Source: Kribbella monticola (GTDB taxonomy: Bacteria > Actinomycetota > Actinomycetes > Propionibacteriales > Kribbellaceae). Taken from it: DNA of 64,000 bases. This document shows positions 58,140 through 64,000 of this stretch, piece by piece. Position 1 is the stretch's first letter, and each line of letters begins with the position of its first letter. The notes below the pieces were generated by a model, which saw nothing but the letters and a program-made list of their open reading frames with translations, had not been told where the DNA came from and did not search any database. Where the stretch lies: positions 310,001 through 374,000 of the forward strand of contig NZ_QFXK01000010.1 in NCBI RefSeq assembly GCF_003261635.1, given 5' to 3'. Position numbers and translations under genes: made by a program.

Positions 58140-58889
58140 ATGACAGCCACTGCTCCAGGCGGCGACAGTGCCGATCCGACCAAGAGTCCTGTTGTGATCA
58201 CCACCACCGCCCGGCGGCGTGACGCTGGGCTCCTCGTGATCGCAGGTTTGCTGGTCGTCGCGTTCTTCATCGTCCCGCCGCTGCTAGCCCCCGGCCGGGT
58301 GGACGATTTCCCTCGCGCATTTGCTGCCTATTGGTCGTCGGGCGGTGGCAAGGACTTCCCTCCTGACCTCCAACACCTCGTCGACCACCAGTTCCGCTAC
58401 CACCTTGTGCGCGTGCTGATCGCCCTGCCGCTGCTCGCGGTGCTGGTGGCAACGGCGGTCCGGCTCCGGCGGTTCCGGCTGCCGCTCGGGGCGCTCGCGC
58501 TCGTCACGGCCGTGCTGCTGATCGAGAACGTCCAGGGATTCGTATCGCCCTTCGGCACGCTGCTGCCGAATCTGGCGTCCGGCCCCGCCGACGAGCTGGC
58601 CGCCGTCCTGACCCAGGTGCGCGACCAGCTCTCGACCGGCCGGCTGTCGCCCGCCCTGGACGTGATGCTCGACGAGTACGTGCGGTGGCACGTGGTGAAG
58701 GCCGTGCTGGCCTGCATCGTGGGCGCCGTGCTCATCGGCCTGTCGGTGGCGGCGTGGCGCAGACGTCGCTGGGTCAGCCTGCTCACGGCAGTGCCAGCCG
58801 TGGTCATGCTGTTGGCCGTGGTCGCCAACGTGACGACCGTGGCCAACCCCCACCCGGGGTTCCTGTTGCTCCTCAAGGGCAGTTTGTGA
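58140..58889 (+). CDS. Four-helix integral membrane protein, hypothetical
   Basis: 249 residues. Hydrophobic segments lie at about 30-50, 90-108, 115-135 and 183-240 (the last containing two helices), with an exposed loop between helices 1 and 2 (RVDDFPRAFAAYWSSGGGKD). It is not recognised. A palindrome and a likely leaderless -10 lie upstream. It converges on pgl with about 10 bases between the stops. Confidence 0.75.
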   Translation: MTATAPGGDSADPTKSPVVITTTARRRDAGLLVIAGLLVVAFFIVPPLLAPGRVDDFPRAFAAYWSSGGGKDFPPDLQHLVDHQFRYHLVRVLIALPLLAVLVATAVRLRRFRLPLGALALVTAVLLIENVQGFVSPFGTLLPNLASGPADELAAVLTQVRDQLSTGRLSPALDVMLDEYVRWHVVKAVLACIVGAVLIGLSVAAWRRRRWVSLLTAVPAVVMLLAVVANVTTVANPHPGFLLLLKGSL

Positions 58890-58899
58890 GCCGGTATCG

Positions 58900-59616
58900 T
58901 CAGGACAGCTGGGAAGCTGCCGCGTCGTCGATCAGCCACAGGGTCCGGTCGTGGCCCTTTGGGATCGCAGCCGGAAGGTCCGCACCGGAGACGGACTTGG
59001 CGACGGCCTCGGCCTTGTCCTCGCCGGACACCACGAACCAGACCTCGCGTGCCCGGGCCAGCGTCGCGAAGGTCAGTGACACTCGCGTTGGCGGAGGCTT
59101 GGGGGAGTCGTGGACCGCGACCGCCCACCGGTCTTTCTCGGCCAGTTCCGGGTAGCCGGGGAACAGCGACGCCACGTGCCCATCCGGCCCGACGCCCAGC
59201 ATCAGTACGTCGAAAGTCCGCACTCCGCTGGCCGCCAGTTCGGATGCGTAGGCCTCAGCCGCCGCCTCCGCCCCCTGGCCGCTGTCAGCTGCCATCGGGT
59301 GCACCCGCGCCGGATCGACGTCGACGTGCGACAGCAGGGCGTCCCGAGCCTGGGTTTCGTTGCGCTCCGGATCGCCGTCGGGCAAGAAGCGTTCGTCACC
59401 CCACCAGAACTCCACCCGGCGCCAGTCGATCGCGTGCCGTGCCGGCGACTCCGCCACGGCTCCGTAGACCTTTGCCGCGACGCGGCCCCCGGTGAGCACC
59501 ACTTGCGCGATGTCGCCGGCGGCCTGGACGTCGATCAGCCGGGTGATCAGCCTGGCCGCGACGGCGTGGACCAGGCCCTCGGCGTCGCGGTTGAGCAGGA
59601 TCTCGGGCGAACTCAT
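58900..59616 (-). CDS. pgl: 6-phosphogluconolactonase
   Basis: 238 residues from the ATG at 59616 whose first base is the last base of the opcA stop (TGATG). It hydrolyses the lactone made by Zwf. The conserved VVLTGGR phosphate site, FWWGDERFLP, LLMLGVGPDGH (here VLMLGVGPDGHVASLFPG) and the PKPPPTRVSLTF block are all present. It is the last gene of pgi-zwf-opcA-pgl. Confidence 0.94.
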   Translation of the reverse strand: MSSPEILLNRDAEGLVHAVAARLITRLIDVQAAGDIAQVVLTGGRVAAKVYGAVAESPARHAIDWRRVEFWWGDERFLPDGDPERNETQARDALLSHVDVDPARVHPMAADSGQGAEAAAEAYASELAASGVRTFDVLMLGVGPDGHVASLFPGYPELAEKDRWAVAVHDSPKPPPTRVSLTFATLARAREVWFVVSGEDKAEAVAKSVSGADLPAAIPKGHDRTLWLIDDAAASQLS

Positions 59617-60857
59617 CAGCGGCCCGCCACCTTCTTCGCCGCCGCCTTCCGGGCCGGCGCCTTCTTCGCGACGGCCTTCTTGGCGGTGACCGACTTGCGC
59701 GCCGACTTCGCCGCCGCGCTGGCCTTCTTGGCAGGCGTCTTCTTGGCCGCGGTCTTCCGTCCGGCCGTCTTCTTGGCGGCAGAAGACTTCTGAGCGGACG
59801 AGGACGCCTGGCCCCCACCCGACCGGGCGGCGGCCTCGAGCTCCGGCGAGGCGGCCTTGCCCGAGACCTTCGTCGTACGGGCCGCTGCCTTCTCGGCCGC
59901 GGTCTGGGCGGATCGCCGGTCGACGTCGCTGACAGTCTTCGCCGACGCGGGCATCTTCTCCCGCTCGACGAGGCATCCGAGCGTTTGCGCGTACACGTCG
60001 TCCGGGTCGAGCCGCCGTAGCTCCTCGCTCAGCAGCTCCGAGGTGTTCCGCCGCTTCAACGCGACGGGCCGGTCCGGCTGGCCAGGAATGCTGAACGTCG
60101 CCACCGCACCGTCCGGTCGCGTCAACGCGATCGGACCCGCCGGCGTGAACATCCGTACGGCGGTGATGCCGGGTCCTCGCGAGTTCCGCTGCTCCACCGG
60201 TACGCCGAGGCGGCACTGCAGCCAGGCAGCCATCAGATCGGCACTCGCGTTGCCCTTGGCCGACACCACCTCGGCACCGGTCACCTTCGTCGGGTACTGG
60301 TCGAGCGCCGCGGCCATCAAGGCCCGCCACGGCGTCAACCGGCTCCACGCGAAGTCGGTGTCGCCTGGCGCATAGCCCTCAGCCCGCGCGGTGAAGTCCG
60401 CCGAGCCTCGCCGGGTCGCGGCCGCATCGGTGACCCGGCGACGGCCGAGTGCGCCGAGCGGGTCCTCGTTCGGAACCTTCGGCCCGCCTCCTGGCCACCA
60501 GACGATGACGGGGGAGTCGGGCAGCAGCAGCGGGGTGATGACGGACTCGGGCACCTTGGCCAGCTCGCCGTGCAGCCGCAGCAACACCGCCTCGCCCGGA
60601 ATCCCTTCACCGACGCGTACTTCGGCGTCGAGGCCACCCGCGCCCCGCCCGGGCCGCAGGATCGCCACGAGCACCCGCGACGGGTGCTCGCGACCGGCCT
60701 CGTTCGCCGCCTTCATCGCGTCGTGGTGGGAGGCCTCGTCGACGACGACCACGATGGTGCCGACCATGCCCATCGCCGGGGAGCCGGCGTTGCGGCGGGC
60801 CTTCAGCAGGGCCGAGGCGATCTCGGCCGACGTGGTGCTGGTGAGGTCGATGATCAT
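59616..60857 (-). CDS. opcA: Glucose-6-phosphate dehydrogenase assembly protein OpcA
   Basis: 413 residues from the ATG at 60857 (ATGA overlap with zwf). OpcA is needed for active Zwf in actinobacteria and cyanobacteria. It starts MIIDLTSTTSAEIASALLKA and contains the WWPGGGPKVP segment and SRLTPWRALMAAALD. The last ~90 residues are an Ala/Lys/Ser-rich tail (KKTAGRKTAAKK, APARKAAAKK) much like that on UvrA and not part of normal OpcA, which is about 310-320 residues. Confidence 0.95.
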   Translation of the reverse strand: MIIDLTSTTSAEIASALLKARRNAGSPAMGMVGTIVVVVDEASHHDAMKAANEAGREHPSRVLVAILRPGRGAGGLDAEVRVGEGIPGEAVLLRLHGELAKVPESVITPLLLPDSPVIVWWPGGGPKVPNEDPLGALGRRRVTDAAATRRGSADFTARAEGYAPGDTDFAWSRLTPWRALMAAALDQYPTKVTGAEVVSAKGNASADLMAAWLQCRLGVPVEQRNSRGPGITAVRMFTPAGPIALTRPDGAVATFSIPGQPDRPVALKRRNTSELLSEELRRLDPDDVYAQTLGCLVEREKMPASAKTVSDVDRRSAQTAAEKAAARTTKVSGKAASPELEAAARSGGGQASSSAQKSSAAKKTAGRKTAAKKTPAKKASAAAKSARKSVTAKKAVAKKAPARKAAAKKVAGR

Positions 60858-62404
60858 GGCCGCCTCCAGGCGCGTCCGTCGCGGGCGAGCATCTCGTGAG
60901 CGGAGTCGGGTCCCCAGGCACCGGAAGCGTACTGCTCCGGTTTGCCGTGCTCGGCCCAGTAGTTGATCACCGGGTCGAGGATCTTCCAGCCGAGCTCCAC
61001 CTCGGTGTGCTGCGGGAACAACGGCGGGTCGCCGAGCAGTACGTCGAGGATGAGCCGCTCGTACGCCTCGGGGGAGGACTCGGTGAAGGACCCGCCGTAC
61101 GCGAAGTCCATGTTCACGTCGCGGATCTCCATCATCGTGCCGGGGACCTTCGCCCCGAACCGCATCGTGATGCCCTCGTCCGGCTGGATCCGCATCACCA
61201 GGGCGTTCTGGCCGAGTTCCTCGGTCTCCGTCTTGGTGAACGGCAGGTGCGGCGCGCGCTTGAACATCACGGCCACCTCGGTGACGCGACGTCCCAGCCG
61301 CTTGCCGGTCCGCAGGTAGAACGGAACACCGGCCCAGCGGCGGGTGTCCACGTCGACGCGCAGCGCGGCGAAGGTCTCTGTCGCGGAGTCGGCAGGGATC
61401 CCGTCCTCCTGCAGGTAGCCCTTCACCTTGGTGCCGCCGGCCCAGCCTGCGGCGTACTGACCGCGGGCGGTGTGCAGGTCGAGGCGCTCCGGCAGCTTGA
61501 CGGCTGCCAGCAGCTTCTTCTTCTCCTGGCGCAGTGACCAGGCGTCGAAGCTGACCGGCTCCTCCATCGCGATCAGCGCGAGCAGCTGGAGGAGGTGGTT
61601 CTGGATCACGTCCCGGGCGGCGCCGATGCCGTCGTAGTATCCGGCGCGGCCGCCGATGCCGATGTCCTCGGCCATCGTGATCTGCACGTGGTCGACGTAG
61701 TGGCTGTTCCAGACCGGCTCGAACATGGCGTTGGCGAACCGCAGCGCCAGCATGTTCTGGACGGTCTCCTTGCCCAGGTAGTGGTCGATCCGGAAGACCG
61801 CCTCGGGCGGGAAGACCGACTCGACCACCCGGTTCAGTTCCCGGGCGCTCTTCAGGTCGTGCCCGAACGGCTTCTCGATCACCACCCGGCGCCACGAGCC
61901 CGGGGTCTCCTTGGTCAGCCCGTGCTCGTTCAGCTGCTGCACGACCTGCGGGAACAGCCCCGGCGGGATGGACAGGTAGAAGGCGTGGTTGCCACCCGTA
62001 CCGCGGTTGACGTCGAGCTCGTCCACGGTTTCCTTCAGCCGCTTGAACGCCTCGTCGTCGGTGAGGTCACCCGGAACGAACCGGAATCCCTCGGCAAGCT
62101 GCTGCCAGACCTCCTCGCGGAACGGCGTCCGCGCGTGCTCCTTGACCGAGTCGTGCACGATCTGGGCGAAGTCCTGGTTGCTGAAGTCACGCCGGGCGAA
62201 GCCGACCAGGGCGAAACCGGGCGGCAACAGGCCCCGGTTCGCCAGGTCGTACACGGCCGGCATCAGCTTCTTGCGGGCCAGGTCTCCGGTGACGCCGAAG
62301 ATCACCAGGCTGCAAGGCCCGGCGATCCTGGGGAGCCGTCGGTCCTGGGGATCCCGCAGCGGGTTCACCGGGGCGGTGGGCTCCTCGTCGAGCTCTGCGG
62401 TCAT
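60854..62404 (-). CDS. zwf: Glucose-6-phosphate 1-dehydrogenase
   Basis: 516 residues. First step of the oxidative pentose-phosphate pathway. The nucleotide site is VIFGVTGDLARKKL, the active-site peptide RIDHYLGKE is intact and EKPFGHDLKSA follows the conserved pattern. It overlaps pgi by 4 bases upstream and opcA by 4 bases downstream, so the three are tightly coupled. Confidence 0.97.
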   Translation of the reverse strand: MTAELDEEPTAPVNPLRDPQDRRLPRIAGPCSLVIFGVTGDLARKKLMPAVYDLANRGLLPPGFALVGFARRDFSNQDFAQIVHDSVKEHARTPFREEVWQQLAEGFRFVPGDLTDDEAFKRLKETVDELDVNRGTGGNHAFYLSIPPGLFPQVVQQLNEHGLTKETPGSWRRVVIEKPFGHDLKSARELNRVVESVFPPEAVFRIDHYLGKETVQNMLALRFANAMFEPVWNSHYVDHVQITMAEDIGIGGRAGYYDGIGAARDVIQNHLLQLLALIAMEEPVSFDAWSLRQEKKKLLAAVKLPERLDLHTARGQYAAGWAGGTKVKGYLQEDGIPADSATETFAALRVDVDTRRWAGVPFYLRTGKRLGRRVTEVAVMFKRAPHLPFTKTETEELGQNALVMRIQPDEGITMRFGAKVPGTMMEIRDVNMDFAYGGSFTESSPEAYERLILDVLLGDPPLFPQHTEVELGWKILDPVINYWAEHGKPEQYASGAWGPDSAHEMLARDGRAWRRP

Positions 62405-63999
62405 GCGCCGCCGTCCTCCGATTTGTCAGGTGCGTCGAGTAGGGAGATCAGCTGCTCCACGCCGGCGGCGGGATCGGTGAGGTGCAGCCGTAGTACGGGC
62501 CGGCCACGGTCGGCCAGTACGCCGGCGTCGCCCGCGGCCTGGGCCGAGATCAGCGTGCCGAACGAGAACGGGCGGTCGGGGATCTCGACGTCGGCCGATT
62601 CCGACGAGGTGATCTGCAGGAACACGCCCTGCGGGTGGCCACCCTTGTGGTACTGACCGGTGGAGTGCAGGAATCGCGGTCCCCAGCCGAATGTGACCGG
62701 ACGGCCGGTACGGCTGCTCAGAGCAGGCCGGATGGCGATCAGGTTCTCGTCGCGCTCGGAGTCCAAGTAGGCCATCACGGCGAGGTAGCCGTCGTCGCCG
62801 AGCTTGCTCAGCAGCGAGTCGAGCGCACCCTTGACCGTGTCGACGCCGTCGAGCAGGTCCTCGGTCGCCCGAACCTCTACAGCTCCGTCGGTGAAGGCAG
62901 CGGCCTCGGGCTCCGGCTGCGCGTCCAGCAGCCCACGAGCGGCCTTCTTGGCGCTCTCTACATCCGGCTGGTCGAACGGGTTGATCCCGAGCAGGTAACC
63001 GGCCACAGCAGTGGCCGTCTCCCACAACAGCATCTGTCCGCCGAGCGAACCGGAGGTCAGAGCAGTCGGTACGTCGCTGGTCGCCTTGTCGGCCAGCAGC
63101 GCGTTGACGATGTCGGGCGCGTCGCTGTGCAGCTCCGGTGCGTGCAGGCCCTTCACTGCGACGGGCAACACCCCCGTGCCGTTCTTACCGGTGCTCTCGG
63201 CAATCAACTGCTCGGCCCAGTCCGGGAACCCGACGATGTCAGTGCCGTCGGCAGTGATGATCGCCTTGTCCCGGCCCGCACTGCCGGCCAGTACTGCGCC
63301 CAGCAGGAGCGCCGGGTTGTCCGCAGAGTCGGCCTGCAACGCGGGAGCGGCCTCGGCCGCCTGGTCCAGCAGCTCAGCGATGTCGGCGCCCGCAAGCCCC
63401 GACGGGACGAGCCCGAAGGCGGTGAGCGCGCTGTAGCGCCCACCGACGTTCGGGTCGGCCAGGAAGGTCTTGCGGTAACCCTCGTCGGCCGCGAGCTTCT
63501 CGAACGGCGAGCCCGGGTCGGTCACGACGACGACCCGCGAAGCCGCGTCGATCCCGGCATCCTTGAACGCCTTGACGAACACGCGCCGCTGACTGTCGGT
63601 CTCCACCGTGCCGCCCGACTTGCTCGACACGACGATCACCGTGCGCTGCAGGTCGCCGGCCAGCGCCCGCGCGATCACGCTCGGGTTGGTCGAGTCCAGG
63701 ACGACGAGCTCGACGCCGGCCGTCTTGGTGATGACCTCGGGAGCGAGCGAGGAACCGCCCATGCCCGCGAGCACGATCCGATCCAGGCCCTCGGCGCGCA
63801 GGTCGGCCTGCAGCGCCTCGATCTCGGCCAGCAGCGGCCGCGAGGTGTCGTGCAGGTCGACCCAGTTGAGCCGGATCGCCGACTCGGACTCGGCCTCCGG
63901 ACCCCAGATGGTGGCGTCCTTGGCCGCGATCCGGGAGGCGATCTTCTCCGCGACGAGCCGCTCGATCGTCTCGGCCCACTCGCCGTTGACTGCGGTGAC
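62401..63999 (-). CDS. pgi: Glucose-6-phosphate isomerase, 5' end cut by window edge
   Basis: 533 residues in the window with the reading frame open to the edge; the start codon lies beyond 64000. It contains the VLAGMGGSSLAPE motif, the VVSSKSGGTVET sugar-phosphate site and FGWGPRFLHSTGQYHKGG, all typical of the actinobacterial Pgi. It leads the pgi-zwf-opcA-pgl operon, so it feeds or drains the oxidative pentose-phosphate route. A neighbouring tal gene, common in this order, would be outside the window. Confidence 0.94.
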   Translation of the reverse strand, partial: VTAVNGEWAETIERLVAEKIASRIAAKDATIWGPEAESESAIRLNWVDLHDTSRPLLAEIEALQADLRAEGLDRIVLAGMGGSSLAPEVITKTAGVELVVLDSTNPSVIARALAGDLQRTVIVVSSKSGGTVETDSQRRVFVKAFKDAGIDAASRVVVVTDPGSPFEKLAADEGYRKTFLADPNVGGRYSALTAFGLVPSGLAGADIAELLDQAAEAAPALQADSADNPALLLGAVLAGSAGRDKAIITADGTDIVGFPDWAEQLIAESTGKNGTGVLPVAVKGLHAPELHSDAPDIVNALLADKATSDVPTALTSGSLGGQMLLWETATAVAGYLLGINPFDQPDVESAKKAARGLLDAQPEPEAAAFTDGAVEVRATEDLLDGVDTVKGALDSLLSKLGDDGYLAVMAYLDSERDENLIAIRPALSSRTGRPVTFGWGPRFLHSTGQYHKGGHPQGVFLQITSSESADVEIPDRPFSFGTLISAQAAGDAGVLADRGRPVLRLHLTDPAAGVEQLISLLDAPDKSEDGGA

Positions 64000-64000
64000 G

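Overview
The window looks like a chromosome segment of a high-GC actinobacterium, most likely Kribbella or a close relative in the Propionibacteriales. That assignment is an inference. It rests on a Pup-proteasome locus, a mycothiol-type DinB enzyme, WhiA, RbpA, a type VII (ESX-like) secretion locus, many GTG starts, four-base ATGA/GTGA gene overlaps and several leaderless promoters. I see no phage, insertion sequence, rRNA operon or CRISPR array. Nearly all of the sequence is coding. || Layout. 1-12.5 kb: proteasome region. The 3' end of arc comes first, then an accessory block (a zinc-metallopeptidase-like protein, a small membrane protein, an ECF sigma/membrane-partner pair, a phosphotransferase and a Nudix enzyme), then dop-pup-prcB-prcA, a second Nudix enzyme and a methyltransferase. 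12.5-18 kb: a ZTP-type riboswitch leader and folD, then aroH-tyrA-cmk-plsC-der and a tRNA-Pro(GGG). 18-26 kb: an HtrA-like protease, an acetyltransferase, a TPR protein, a metallo-beta-lactamase-fold hydrolase, a mycothiol-type isomerase, and uvrA with a putative SOS box, followed by a serine hydrolase. || 26.3-44 kb: type VII secretion and toxin locus, the most unusual part. It has a small membrane protein, three small helical WXG100-like proteins, an 1832-residue repeat-rich polymorphic toxin with an internal papain-like domain and a C-terminal CdiA-type nuclease-like domain, two candidate immunity genes, an unknown divergent gene, EccC with three ATPase domains, a split DUF6177-like pair, EccD, and an EspI-like protein whose P-loop is degenerate. 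A Rieske lipoprotein and a secreted subtilisin follow. || 46-64 kb: a VOC protein and a DHFR-like reductase, then uvrC-rapZ-yvcK and whiA. The whiA gene is cut off from its usual partners by an inverted ECF sigma/membrane-partner cassette and a 57-bp tandem duplication. Then come glycolysis genes gap-pgk-tpiA with secG and rbpA and, converging on them, the hexose-phosphate operon pgi-zwf-opcA-pgl, whose first gene runs off the window. || How the genes work together. Pup, Dop, Arc and the 20S core form the tagging and degradation machine; no pafA ligase is in the window. EccC and EccD would form the motor and channel that exports the WXG100-like proteins and probably the giant toxin, while the genes directly after the toxin probably protect the producer. 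The pgi-zwf-opcA-pgl and gap-pgk-tpiA blocks together supply NADPH and triose flux. Recurrent small-scale features are short direct duplications that span or start at stop codons (at least four genes) and lysine/alanine-rich tails on UvrA and OpcA.
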